48,296 bases of DNA from Candidatus Uhrbacteria bacterium (GTDB lineage Bacteria; Patescibacteriota; Patescibacteriia; UBA9934): positions 1-48,296 of the forward strand of contig CALRAI010000005.1 in NCBI GenBank assembly GCA_943350635.1, read 5' to 3'. Below, one piece after another: positions 32,611 through 42,518 of the stretch. The notes beneath the pieces are model-generated. The model worked only from the letters and a program-made list of their open reading frames with translations, was not told where the DNA came from and made no database searches. Every line of letters starts with the position of its first letter. Within the stretch, counting starts at the first letter, position 1. A program made the position numbers and the translations under genes.

Positions 32611-33201
32611 TTATCCTTCGCGAATTTTCGTCACGAAATTGGTCATGAGCGTGTTTACTTCTTTAGCAAGATCCTCTACTCCTTCAATGGTTAAATTTCG
32701 CACACGTGCTGTGGTGGTTGTGGTGGCTTGTGGCGGCAGCACAACAATTTCCCCGCAATGCTGTTTGTATCCTTCCACATCAGCAGGTCCCACTTCTTTC
32801 GTAGACGATGAAAACACCATCACGTCAGGTTTGACGATTTCGATAATGTCGCCAATACCATGATGTGCTTCTTTGATCGTTACGAGGTCCACATGCCGAA
32901 GGTGCAAAAGCATATTGATACGCTCCGCCTGCGGCACGATCGGTCTCTTCGGCCCTTTACGAATCTTCGTCAGCTCATCAGAATCAACGCCAACAATTAA
33001 AATATCTCCCAACGACTTCGCCTTTTCCAGATACGCGGCATGACCTTCATGAATAAGGTCGTACACGCCTTGAGTAAGGACAATCTTCATTCCGAGTGCT
33101 TTGAGGCTTTGTACAAGAATACGGAGCCGTTCCTGATCAGCAACACATCGTTTCTCCACATTGCTTCCTGGCCCAAACGGATCATGATAAGGCGACGACA
33201 T
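32611..33201 (-). CDS. RfaE2/TagD-type nucleotidyltransferase
   Basis: 196 residues. An adenylyl- or cytidylyltransferase of the HIGH family: GVYDLIHEGHAAYLEKAK carries the HxGH motif, and GVDSDELTKIRKGPKRP has the loop and KGP region that follow in RfaE C-terminal domains. The substrate (for instance a sugar phosphate or an alcohol phosphate such as glycerol phosphate) cannot be read from sequence. The start at 33201 (MSSPYHD) is set by an extended -10 with 8-base gap. It heads the two-gene unit with the nucleotidyltransferase-like/deaminase fusion. Confidence 0.75.
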   Translation of the reverse strand: MSSPYHDPFGPGSNVEKRCVADQERLRILVQSLKALGMKIVLTQGVYDLIHEGHAAYLEKAKSLGDILIVGVDSDELTKIRKGPKRPIVPQAERINMLLHLRHVDLVTIKEAHHGIGDIIEIVKPDVMVFSSSTKEVGPADVEGYKQHCGEIVVLPPQATTTTTARVRNLTIEGVEDLAKEVNTLMTNFVTKIREG

Positions 33202-33209
33202 ATGCCATG

Positions 33210-33218
33210 AGTTTAGCA
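33210..33218 (-). promoter_or_regulatory. Extended -10 (TGCTAAACT), leaderless type
   Basis: On the minus strand TGCTAAACT ends 8 bases before the ATG at 33201. Confidence 0.6.
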
Positions 33219-33256
33219 GTGATCGGCGATATATGAATCCACAGCTGTGTACAAAC

Positions 33257-33288
33257 AAAAACCCCCCGAATTCTTTCGAATCGAGGGA
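33257..33288 (-). terminator. Terminator after rplA
   Basis: On the minus strand ccctcgattc pairs with gaattcgggg over gaaa (one C-C mismatch), followed by gg and a T-run. It lies 34 bases beyond the rplA stop. Confidence 0.7.
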
Positions 33289-33321
33289 CATTTTGTGATC
33301 GTTACGATCGATGCACGAATG

Positions 33322-34008
33322 TTAGACAGAGGCCTGATCGAGTTTAATCGCAGGACCCATAGTTGAGGTCATCGTTACGGACTTCATGTAGATGCCCTTG
33401 GACGATGCTGGCTTTACCTTGCGGATTGCTTCAATCGCGGTTGCGAGGTTTGCAATAAGGTTCTCTGCGCTGAACGATACCTTTCCAACGATCATGTGAA
33501 CGTTGGCGGTGTTGTCGTTTTTAAATGCGACCTTTCCACCCTTTTGTTCTTCGATGATCTTTGCAATGTTTGGTCCAACAGTGTCCGTCTTTGGGTTCGG
33601 CATGAGTCCGCGAGGTCCGAGAATTTTTGCGGCCTTTGCGAGCTTCACCATCATACTTGGCACAGCAACAGCAACGTCGAAGTCGATTTTTCCAGTACGG
33701 ATAAGTGTTTCGATCACTTCTTCGGTTCCGATGATATCTGCTCCTGCAGCCTTTGCCGCCGCTTCGTTGTTCGCATCGACGAAGGCAATAACGCGCTTCG
33801 TCTTTCCGGTGCCGTGGGGGAGGGTAACGGTTCCACGAATCTGCTGGTCACCTTGCTTTGGATCTACTCCAAGCGCGAAGTGCAATTCAACAGTCTCATC
33901 GAACTTTGCCTTTGCAGTTTCCTTCAAAAGCGTGACAGCATCTTTCACTGCGTAGAGCTTCTTCTTGTCGATCATCTGCTTTGCGGTGGTCATGCGTTTA
34001 CCGGTCAT
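33322..34008 (-). CDS. rplA: Ribosomal protein uL1
   Basis: L1-stalk protein of the large subunit and probable autoregulator of its operon. The 228-residue product from 34008 has the conserved GPRGLMPNPKTDTV motif and the KIGKIDFDVAVAVP region; a longer frame to 34053 has a low-complexity start not seen in L1. rplK precedes it by 53 bases on the same strand, as in most bacteria. The terminator follows at 33257. Confidence 0.96.
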   Translation of the reverse strand: MTGKRMTTAKQMIDKKKLYAVKDAVTLLKETAKAKFDETVELHFALGVDPKQGDQQIRGTVTLPHGTGKTKRVIAFVDANNEAAAKAAGADIIGTEEVIETLIRTGKIDFDVAVAVPSMMVKLAKAAKILGPRGLMPNPKTDTVGPNIAKIIEEQKGGKVAFKNDNTANVHMIVGKVSFSAENLIANLATAIEAIRKVKPASSKGIYMKSVTMTSTMGPAIKLDQASV

Positions 34009-34061
34009 AATATTTTGGTTAGTGGTGTTCGCGATCGAGTTTCGATCTCCCACGGATTAAT

Positions 34062-34487
34062 TTACGCTACAACGTCTACTCCCATCTGACGACAGGTTCC
34101 TGCAATGATTTTCATCGCTGCTTCTACGTCCTTCGTGTTCAAGTCGGGCATCTTTTTGATAGCAACTTCACGAAGCTGAGCTTGCGTGATCTTTCCCACC
34201 TTTTCAGTCAACGGCTTTCCGGAGCCTTTTTCGATTCCGGTAATTTTCTTGACGAGGTCCGATGCTGGAGCAGTCTTCAAGATGAAGCTGAAGGAACGGT
34301 CTTCGTAAATGGTGATAATCGCTGGAACGGTTTCGCCCATGCGATCAGACGTTGCATCGTTGAATTCCTTCACGAACTGCTGAATGTTCACACCTTGCGC
34401 ACCAAGTGCTGGTCCGAGTGGTGGTGCTGGGGTTGCACGTCCACCAATCGATTGCACCTTAATCACCGCTTTAATTTTCTTTGCCAT
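34062..34487 (-). CDS. rplK: Ribosomal protein uL11
   Basis: L11, which forms the base of the GTPase-associated centre; full length, 141 residues. The N-terminal [22 protein letters not shown] motif and the C-terminal [21 protein letters not shown] (family usually GTARSMG) are present. Upstream on the minus strand GAGGT lies 11 bases before the start as a possible Shine-Dalgarno. Adjacent to rplA, forming the L11-L1 operon. nusG is not immediately upstream: a 204-residue gene separates them. Confidence 0.97.
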   Translation of the reverse strand: MAKKIKAVIKVQSIGGRATPAPPLGPALGAQGVNIQQFVKEFNDATSDRMGETVPAIITIYEDRSFSFILKTAPASDLVKKITGIEKGSGKPLTEKVGKITQAQLREVAIKKMPDLNTKDVEAAMKIIAGTCRQMGVDVVA

Positions 34488-34621
34488 AGTGTACGACCTC
34501 GAATCTAGGATTCGATGATTTTATAGTAGATTCCCTCGATTTCGATTGAAATCTTTGAGCAACTACATCGTGATTTAGTGCGAAGATTGTGCCAGGATTA
34601 GCGGAAATAGTCAATAAAAGG

Positions 34622-35236
34622 CTATTCAAAGCGTGTTTTGAGTTCTGCGATTTGTGCTTCCGATCCAACAACGACTGACATAAAAATACGCGATTCCTTA
34701 ATTTCGGGTTCGGAATGCACGTTTTTTCCTGGTTCACCAACACGATACATTACCGCTTGACCGGCCTTTACTTCAAAACCTTGAAACCGAGTCGGCGCGC
34801 CTTTGATGGCAAGTACAAGTTTATATTCTTCCGAAACAAATTCTCCTTGGTCATTTTTGAGGTAATGCCCATCAGAATGCCATCGGGGAGTATCGAGGTC
34901 GGTGGTCGGAAGAAATATCCGTAATGTTACCCAGGCTGCCGCTTGTTGAAAGTCGGTCTTCATCTCTTCGACGAGTCTTGCTAAGAGACGGCCGATCGCT
35001 GCCACTGTTTCGGATGTATTCGCTCCAACGGTGTTCAGATGCGTACAAATCGATGTTTCAAGTTCAGATTCCGAACTCCCATAATAATCGAAGTGTTCCG
35101 GTTCATTCTCGATAACAATCGTTTCAATCGCGTCGCATTCTTCAGTGGTAAACCGAACAGCACGTGCAATAATCCCTTCCCTCTGAAGCTGATCCATGGT
35201 TGATTCTTGCGCTCCCAGCAATTCTTCCTTCATCAT
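34622..35236 (-). CDS. Putative double-stranded beta-helix protein, possible Fe(II)/2OG oxygenase
   Basis: 204 residues from the ATG at 35236, set by an extended -10 with 8-base gap. The N-terminus is helical; the C-terminal half has WHSDGHYL (HxD), and about 60 residues later VHSEPEIKESRIFM (His followed by Arg), the facial-triad spacing of 2-oxoglutarate oxygenases (HxD...H...R). Strands between are consistent with a double-stranded beta-helix. I recognise no named family and the assignment is tentative. It lies between nusG and rplK, a spot normally without extra genes, and has its own promoter, with the nusG terminator just before it. Confidence 0.5.
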   Translation of the reverse strand: MMKEELLGAQESTMDQLQREGIIARAVRFTTEECDAIETIVIENEPEHFDYYGSSESELETSICTHLNTVGANTSETVAAIGRLLARLVEEMKTDFQQAAAWVTLRIFLPTTDLDTPRWHSDGHYLKNDQGEFVSEEYKLVLAIKGAPTRFQGFEVKAGQAVMYRVGEPGKNVHSEPEIKESRIFMSVVVGSEAQIAELKTRFE

Positions 35237-35244
35237 ATTTGCCG

Positions 35245-35253
35245 ATTGTATCA
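35245..35253 (-). promoter_or_regulatory. Extended -10 (TGATACAAT), leaderless type
   Basis: On the minus strand TGATACAAT ends 8 bases before the ATG at 35236. The same nine bases and gap precede secE. Confidence 0.65.
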
Positions 35254-35258
35254 CCAAT

Positions 35259-35291
35259 AAAAATACCCAGCCGTTTTGACTGGGTATTTTT
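35259..35291. terminator. Terminator after nusG
   Basis: aaaaatacccag pairs with ctgggtattttt over a 9-base loop; T-runs on both strands. It overlaps the 3' end of nusG by none and ends 3 bases from its stop, and acts on the minus strand. Confidence 0.9.
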
Positions 35292-35293
35292 TA

Positions 35294-35839
35294 CTACACC
35301 TTCTTTACCTGCAAGAAATCGAGTTCGAGTGGTGTCTCGCGGCCGAACATGGAGACCATGACCTTGACCTTGCCGCGGCTTTCGTCCACGTCGTCCACTT
35401 TGCCTTGCTGGCCTTTGAACGGACCGTCGGTGATGGAAACGAGCGTGCCTTTGGTGACGTCAATCTTGAATTCTGGCTCAGCAACGCCCACGCGCTTCAT
35501 CAGATCGTCGACCTGTTCCTGCGGGATTGGCGTTGGTGTGTTTCCGGTTCCAATGAAGCCGGTGACGTTTGGTGTGTTGCGCACAACGTACCAAGAGTCG
35601 TCGGTCACGATCATTTCCACGAGCACGTAACCAGGGAAAATCTTTTCTTCAACCACTTTGCGTGCACCGTTCTTGATTTTGATCTTCTTCTCTTTTGGTA
35701 CAAGAATCGCGAAGATTTTCTCCTCCATGTCCATGGTGCTCATACGCTGATTCAGCGCTTCAACCACACTTTCTTCGTAGCCGGAGTATGTGTGAATCAC
35801 GTACCAGCGTCGGCCGTAATTGGCGGTTTGTTTTGCCAT
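35294..35839 (-). CDS. nusG: Transcription termination/antitermination protein NusG
   Basis: 181 residues: NGN domain (RRWYVIHTYSGYEESV, then FPGYVLVEM and WYVVRNTPNVTGFIG) and C-terminal KOW domain (VSITDGPFKGQQGKVDDV). It binds RNA polymerase, and links it to the ribosome or Rho. secE lies immediately upstream with one base between, the usual secE-nusG pair. The terminator at 35259 follows. Confidence 0.97.
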   Translation of the reverse strand: MAKQTANYGRRWYVIHTYSGYEESVVEALNQRMSTMDMEEKIFAILVPKEKKIKIKNGARKVVEEKIFPGYVLVEMIVTDDSWYVVRNTPNVTGFIGTGNTPTPIPQEQVDDLMKRVGVAEPEFKIDVTKGTLVSITDGPFKGQQGKVDDVDESRGKVKVMVSMFGRETPLELDFLQVKKV

Positions 35840-35840
35840 A

Positions 35841-36050
35841 TTATGCGGGAATCACAGAAATAAGTGCTTCCAAACCCTTTGTTAACCCAAGATCGAGTCC
35901 GCCAATAAACGCAGCAGTTACGAGACTGAGCACAAGGACGACTGTAGAGTACATCGCGGTATCCTTTCGCGTTGGCCACGATACCTTCCCAAGCTCCGCA
36001 CGTGCTTCGCGGAAGTATTTGACTGCAGGGTTGTTGAGAATGCGTTGCAT
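35841..36050 (-). CDS. secE: Preprotein translocase subunit SecE
   Basis: 69 residues, the short single-TM form. MQRILNNPAVKYFREARAEL is followed by KVSWPTRKDT, the conserved amphipathic helix and WPT motif, and one TM segment (residues about 40-62). The open frame continues upstream to 36122, but Met at 36050 fits the family and an extended -10 ends 8 bases before it. It forms the SecYEG channel with SecY and SecG, not in this window. Confidence 0.93.
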   Translation of the reverse strand: MQRILNNPAVKYFREARAELGKVSWPTRKDTAMYSTVVLVLSLVTAAFIGGLDLGLTKGLEALISVIPA

Positions 36051-36058
36051 AAGAAAAG

Positions 36059-36067
36059 ATTGTATCA
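36059..36067 (-). promoter_or_regulatory. Extended -10 of secE (TGATACAAT), leaderless type
   Basis: TGATACAAT on the minus strand, 8 bases from the ATG. Its upstream side is the T-run of a short terminator hairpin (agcc-gaaa-ggct, 36073-36084). Confidence 0.65.
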
Positions 36068-36084
36068 AAAAAAGCCTTTCGGCT
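36067..36084 (-). terminator. Short terminator after gyrB
   Basis: On the minus strand agcc-gaaa-ggct with a GNRA loop precedes seven T. A second hairpin, ggggtcgg/ccgacccc at 36124-36152, lies closer to the gyrB stop but lacks a T-run. Confidence 0.5.
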
Positions 36085-36165
36085 GATGGAAGAAATATAC
36101 ACGGATTTGGACGGGGGAGCAAGGGGGTCGGTGGAAAACGGACTCCGACCCCTTTGCTTTACTTC

Positions 36166-38199
<2,034 letters not shown>

Positions 38200-38265
38200 T
38201 GCGTAGTCGATCGTGAACAAGGAACTCATGGTATTATTCTGTTGACAGATATCGATAGCGTGATT

Positions 38266-39177
38266 ATGGCTGAGCCAATACTTTCTCCGGAACTGCAAGC
38301 AATCGAGCGAGAACATCAGCGAAAGGTTCGTATTGTCGAGGCGCGACCAACGTTGCTGCGATTGAGCTTTTTGGTGGCGCTGGTTGCGGACATTGCGATG
38401 CTCGCATTTTTTGCATTTTTCATTATTGGATACGTGGTTTCTGATTCGTTCGTGGAGCTTCGATCTGCTGCGGCGTTTAAGGATAATGTGGCGTCGTTGC
38501 ATGCCATTGCGCAAGGAAGTCATGCACAGCAGCTCACGATTGGATCCGCAAAAGTCGTACAGGGAACACCGACGAGTTATGATTTTTACTCCACAATCAA
38601 AAACGTGAATGCGGATTGGTACGCAACGTTTACCTATCAGTTTACGAGCGGAAGCACGTCGTCCCGTATTGAAGAGGGCTTTGTAATGCCAGGGGAACAG
38701 AAATATCTCTTATCGCTGGGAACAAAAGCAGAAAGCCGCCCAACATCAGCGTCGATAACATTGAGTAATTTAGTGTGGCATCGTGTGGATCATCACGTTG
38801 CGCCAAATCTTTCAGAGTGGATGGCACAGCACGCAAATTTTGTGATAACAGCGCCAACGTATGCTGCGGACATTGCGTTAGCGAGCGAGAAGATTGGTAG
38901 AACCACATGGACGGTAGCGAACGCGTCGGCGTACAGTTATTGGCAACCAAAGTTTACCGTGATTCTCGAGCGCGCAGGTGCAGTGGTTGGGGTAACGCAA
39001 GCGCCATTTTCTCAATTTTTAGCCGGGGAGAAGCGTGAGGGAGAGGTGCGATGGTATGGAGATATTCCGCTCACGGCAACCGCGACGGTTACTCCTGAAG
39101 TGAATTATTTTGACGAAACGAGTTACATGTCGCCGCAGGGCAGTCAGCAGGAGGATCCTCGCGACGCGTTGAAATAA
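38266..39177 (+). CDS. Membrane-anchored protein of unknown function
   Basis: 303 residues: a polar N-terminus (about 30 residues), one TM segment (about 31-56, LSFLVALVADIAMLAFFAFFIIGYVV) and a soluble domain rich in Ser/Thr/Val strands facing outward by the positive-inside rule. A similar single-TM protein is found before SEDS genes in many Patescibacteria, but I know no function. The start at 38266 (MAEPIL) is preferred; TTGACA at 38242 lies too close for a standard leaderless arrangement. It ends 15 bases before rodA/ftsW. Confidence 0.6.
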   Translation: MAEPILSPELQAIEREHQRKVRIVEARPTLLRLSFLVALVADIAMLAFFAFFIIGYVVSDSFVELRSAAAFKDNVASLHAIAQGSHAQQLTIGSAKVVQGTPTSYDFYSTIKNVNADWYATFTYQFTSGSTSSRIEEGFVMPGEQKYLLSLGTKAESRPTSASITLSNLVWHRVDHHVAPNLSEWMAQHANFVITAPTYAADIALASEKIGRTTWTVANASAYSYWQPKFTVILERAGAVVGVTQAPFSQFLAGEKREGEVRWYGDIPLTATATVTPEVNYFDETSYMSPQGSQQEDPRDALK

Positions 39178-39180
39178 GTG

Positions 39181-39186
39181 TATAGT
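39181..39186 (+). promoter_or_regulatory. -10 element of the SEDS gene
   Basis: TATAGT, 6 bases before the ATG at 39193; begins 3 bases after the upstream stop. Confidence 0.5.
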
Positions 39187-39192
39187 GAGGTC

Positions 39193-40317
39193 ATGGCATT
39201 CGCTTCTCTTGCTTTGCTCCGGAAAGGAGATGTTTTTCTGATGATCGCAGCCGTGGTGCTGATTGCGTTTGGTTTTTCGGCAATATTTTCGGTGGAACTT
39301 TCGCGTGGTGTCGATGATGTGTTCCTGCAAAAGCAGGCAATTGCGCTGGGTATTGGAATTGTGGCGTGTGTGATTGTTGCTGCAATGAACTATCACGCAC
39401 TTCGGCACTATGCTCGGGGATTGTATGCGGTTGGTGTGCTCATGTTGTGTTTGGTATTTGTGCTCGGAAGAACGTTAAATGGATCAACGGGATGGTTCGT
39501 GCTTGGGGGTTTTGCCTTTCAGCCGGTGGAAGTGATGAAAGTTGCGGTAATGATCATATTGGCATTGTATTTCAGCGAGCGTGCTAAGCGTCGGTTTGGT
39601 TGGAAAGATTTTTTTGTGAGCGGTGGACTTGTGGCTTTGCCGGTGGCGCTTCTTATGTTTCAGCCAGATTTGGGCGGCGCGGCGCTATTGGTGGGTACAT
39701 GGATAGTAATGATGGTATTTGCGGGCATTCGTCCAACGCAGATTGGCGCGCTGTGCGCTGGGACGATTCTGGTGGTGATCGTCGGATGGTTTTTTGTATT
39801 TAAACCACACCAGAAGGATCGTATTCTCACGTTTTTTGATCCGTCGCTCGATCCATTGGTCACGGGCTACAATGTTATCCAGGCGAAGATTGCTATTGGT
39901 TCCGGTGGGTTGTGGGGGAGAGGACTGGGGGACGGGAGCCAGAGTCAGCTCCGATTCTTACCGCAGAGTCAAACGGACTTTGTGTTTGCGGTGATCGCGG
40001 AGGAACTCGGTTTTATTGGAGTCCTTCTGCTCTTTCTTGCCTTTATGATGTTGTTGTGGCGTATGCTCGTATTGAGTAGGATGGCGCGAGACACATTTGG
40101 CGCATACCTTTGTATTGGAACATTTTCACTGTTATTAGTGGAGATAACGGTGCACATTGGTGCGAATCTCTCGCTGATGCCCGCAACGGGCGTTGCACTC
40201 CCATTTGTAAGTTACGGAGGAAGCTCGCTCTTGTTGTCGCTCGTGTTACTTGGTGTAGTACAGTCGGTTGCGGTACGCTTGCGCCCAGGAGATCGGTTTT
40301 ACGATATTGCCCTATGA
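39193..40317 (+). CDS. rodA: SEDS-family glycosyltransferase, RodA type
   Basis: 374 residues, polytopic (about 10 TM segments). Peptidoglycan glycan-chain polymerase working with a class B penicillin-binding protein. Landmarks: GSTGWFVLGGFAFQPVEVMK, FQPDLGGAALL, the extracellular loop GRGLGDGSQSQLRFLPQSQTDFVFAVIAEELG and the C-terminal LPFVSYGGSSLLL. The GSQSQ-FLPQ-TDFVF loop resembles RodA more than FtsW, but this cannot be settled by eye. The start at 39193 fits a -10 6 bases upstream. The stop overlaps the next start (ATGA). No PBP is in the window. Confidence 0.88.
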   Translation: MAFASLALLRKGDVFLMIAAVVLIAFGFSAIFSVELSRGVDDVFLQKQAIALGIGIVACVIVAAMNYHALRHYARGLYAVGVLMLCLVFVLGRTLNGSTGWFVLGGFAFQPVEVMKVAVMIILALYFSERAKRRFGWKDFFVSGGLVALPVALLMFQPDLGGAALLVGTWIVMMVFAGIRPTQIGALCAGTILVVIVGWFFVFKPHQKDRILTFFDPSLDPLVTGYNVIQAKIAIGSGGLWGRGLGDGSQSQLRFLPQSQTDFVFAVIAEELGFIGVLLLFLAFMMLLWRMLVLSRMARDTFGAYLCIGTFSLLLVEITVHIGANLSLMPATGVALPFVSYGGSSLLLSLVLLGVVQSVAVRLRPGDRFYDIAL

Positions 40318-40619
40318 TTCCTTTGCAGAATAGCCTTTTGGAGCCGCTCGCAACATGTCCGTTTTGTGGCGTTTCGTACAGCGAGGAGCGCTTACGTACG
40401 CTCAAAAAGGATGCACGTCGCGAGGTGTTGCATGCAACGTGTTCCCAGTGTGCTCGTGCAATGTTCTTTACCGTAGAGCGCTCTGAACAGAATATCTCTT
40501 GCGTAGGCATTTTTACGGATTGTGACGCTCAAGACGCGATGCGATTTATGACACGAATGCCACTCACTCTCGACGATGTGCTGTCGGCACACTTGGCATT
40601 GGAGAAGATGGGGAAATAA
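40314..40619 (+). CDS. Small zinc-ribbon protein, coupled to rodA
   Basis: 101 residues starting inside the rodA stop (ATGA). CPFCG near residue 15 and CSQC about 27 residues later are two CxxC pairs of a zinc ribbon; between them a charged helix. The C-terminal part is a mixed domain (FTDCDAQDAMRFMTRMPL). The role is unknown; adjacency to RodA may reflect operon position only. Confidence 0.6.
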   Translation: MIPLQNSLLEPLATCPFCGVSYSEERLRTLKKDARREVLHATCSQCARAMFFTVERSEQNISCVGIFTDCDAQDAMRFMTRMPLTLDDVLSAHLALEKMGK

Positions 40620-40648
40620 GGGGGTTTCGCATATTGTGTATGAGAAGT

Positions 40649-40677
40649 TTGACAAAATGGCTAGGATTCGATGAAAT
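40649..40677 (+). promoter_or_regulatory. Promoter of rplY
   Basis: TTGACA (40649-40654), 17 bases, TGAAAT (40672-40677); 11 bases to the ATG at 40689, so a leader of a few bases at most. Confidence 0.5.
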
Positions 40678-40688
40678 ACCCGCCATCT

Positions 40689-41375
40689 ATGCACAAACAC
40701 GCAACAATGAATGCCACCCTTCGTGAACTGAAAGGCCGCGCAACTGAAGCACTTCGTGCTGAAGGAGCCGTCCCAGCAGTCGTGTACGGCTTCGGCACCG
40801 AACCAACCAACATTCAGGTCGATCGTAATGCATTTTTAAAAGTGCTTGCTGCAGCGGGTTCAAGCACCGTTGTTGATCTCGTGGTGGGCGAAAAATCCTT
40901 CCAGGTTCTTATCGGGGAAGTACAGCGCAATGCACTCAACGATTTTGTAACGCACATTGACTTCCGTGCCGTGGATCCTAACCGCAAGATTGAAGCAAAG
41001 ATCCCATTGGTATTGGTGGGTATGGCTCCAGCAGTGAAAGAACTTGGCGGAACCCTCTTGCAGTCGTTGGAAGAGGTGGAAGTTGTTTCCCTTCCAAACG
41101 CGCTTGTTCACGAAATTTCGATCGATGTTTCAAAGCTTGCAACGTTCGACGATGTGATTCGTGTATCCGACATTGTTGCACCAGAAGGTGTGGAAATTAC
41201 TACGGACGGCGAAGTCGCTATCGCGTCTGTGCAGCCACCACGTTCAGAAGAAGAGCTTGCCTCGTTGAACGAAACGGTTGACACCGATGTGTCCAAGGTG
41301 GAAGTTCTCAAGGAAAAGAAGCTCACTCCTGAAGAGGAAGCAGAAAAAGCAAAAGAACCAAAGGATAAGAAATAA
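40689..41375 (+). CDS. rplY: Ribosomal protein bL25 (CTC form)
   Basis: 5S rRNA-binding protein of the large subunit, 228 residues, the long form with a C-terminal TL5 domain. MNATLRELKGRATEALRAEGAVPAVVYG is the L25 N-terminal rRNA-binding region, followed by RNAFLKVLAAAGS, the EVQRNALNDFVTHIDF motif and the Glu/Lys-rich tail. The start is taken at 40689 by promoter spacing; 40707 (MNATL) is also plausible and aligns better with the family start. A terminator follows. Confidence 0.9.
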   Translation: MHKHATMNATLRELKGRATEALRAEGAVPAVVYGFGTEPTNIQVDRNAFLKVLAAAGSSTVVDLVVGEKSFQVLIGEVQRNALNDFVTHIDFRAVDPNRKIEAKIPLVLVGMAPAVKELGGTLLQSLEEVEVVSLPNALVHEISIDVSKLATFDDVIRVSDIVAPEGVEITTDGEVAIASVQPPRSEEELASLNETVDTDVSKVEVLKEKKLTPEEEAEKAKEPKDKK

Positions 41376-41381
41376 TGCAAC

Positions 41382-41414
41382 AAAAATGCCTCGTCGCCAA
41401 GACGAGGCATTTTT
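41382..41414 (+). terminator. Terminator after rplY
   Basis: aaaaatgcctcgtc pairs exactly with gacgaggcattttt over gccaa. Its T-run overlaps the -10 of the next gene. Confidence 0.92.
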
Positions 41415-41422
41415 GATATTAT
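41414..41422 (+). promoter_or_regulatory. Extended -10 (TGATATTAT) of the DUF3048 gene
   Basis: TGATATTAT ends 10 bases before the ATG at 41433 and so argues against using the ATG at 41421, which overlaps the hexamer. Confidence 0.55.
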
Positions 41423-41432
41423 GGAATCTTCT

Positions 41433-42518
41433 ATGATGAAAAAAATCATGTCTTTGTGGAAGCAGTCATTGAAGATTTGGAAGAAAAAGGGAATGCCAAG
41501 AAATTTGATTGTGTTGGGATGTGGAATCTTTGTGTTCACAGGAATACTGGCATCGGTATTGGTGGTTCGGAGAGTATGGACCATGGAAAAATCAGTCGTG
41601 GAATATCCTCCCGCCGTTCTAACCGTGACACATCGTCATCCGTTAACGGGGGCCCTGCTTTCGGAGCCATTGAAGATTCTCCCACAAGTATTCGGGGTGA
41701 TGGTCGAGAATGCTGCCGACGCGTGGCCTTTGTCTGGAATCGACGAGGCGTTTCTTGTTATCGAAGCGCCGGTGGAGGGAAATATTCCGAGGTTCATCGC
41801 ATTCTTTTCGGAAGATCAGGACGTGAAGAAGATAGGTCCCGTTCGATCAGCACGATCGTATTATCTGGATTGGAACGCAGAGTTTCGAGGTATTTACGGA
41901 CACGTTGGCGGATCGCCGGATGCGCTCGCGAACATTGCGAAAGGCGAAGCGCTGGACTTGAATCAATTTTTTCAGGATGAATATTATTATCGCGATGAGC
42001 TGACGCGATACGCGCCGCACAATGTGTATACGAACACCGATCTTTTGAAGGACTCTATTTCAGAGATACGTAAAAAATATTCTGTCGAAGCACCGGTATA
42101 CGATTCGTGGAAATTTGCTGATGGAGCTTCGGAATCGGCGAATAGTGATGCCACGCATATCGCGTGGGGAAATGGATATGACATTGACTGGACGTACGAA
42201 CCTACATCAAACACCTATCATCGCTCACAAGGCGGAAATACGTATACGGCGAACAACGTAGTAATTATTGCAACAGCAATCGGAATGATCCCCGGGGACG
42301 ACAAAGGTCGACGCACGATTCGGACGATTGGAGAAGGAAAAACGACGCTATTACATAACGGTATATCGACTTCTGGAGCATGGAAAAAACTGTCCGCATC
42401 CGATCGAATCCGCTTTTACGATAGCACTGGGAATGAGATAGTAATGAACGCAGGAAAGACGTGGATTGAAGTGATCGACGATCTCGAAAAGATTTCAACT
42501 ACATCGTTGCGTGAATAA
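41433..42518 (+). CDS. DUF3048 (YerB-like) membrane-anchored protein
   Basis: 361 residues. Polar N-terminus, one TM segment (about residues 22-45), then the DUF3048 domain: VMVENAADAWPLSGIDEAFL, EAPVEGNIPRFIAFF, GPVRSARSYYLDW, then GHVGGSPDAL and NVYTNTDLLKDS. The domain is present in Firmicutes YerB and in many Patescibacteria, and its function is not known. The C-terminal third is beta-rich. The start is 41433 by the -10 element. The 3' end overlaps prmC by 20 bases. Confidence 0.85.
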   Translation: MMKKIMSLWKQSLKIWKKKGMPRNLIVLGCGIFVFTGILASVLVVRRVWTMEKSVVEYPPAVLTVTHRHPLTGALLSEPLKILPQVFGVMVENAADAWPLSGIDEAFLVIEAPVEGNIPRFIAFFSEDQDVKKIGPVRSARSYYLDWNAEFRGIYGHVGGSPDALANIAKGEALDLNQFFQDEYYYRDELTRYAPHNVYTNTDLLKDSISEIRKKYSVEAPVYDSWKFADGASESANSDATHIAWGNGYDIDWTYEPTSNTYHRSQGGNTYTANNVVIIATAIGMIPGDDKGRRTIRTIGEGKTTLLHNGISTSGAWKKLSASDRIRFYDSTGNEIVMNAGKTWIEVIDDLEKISTTSLRE

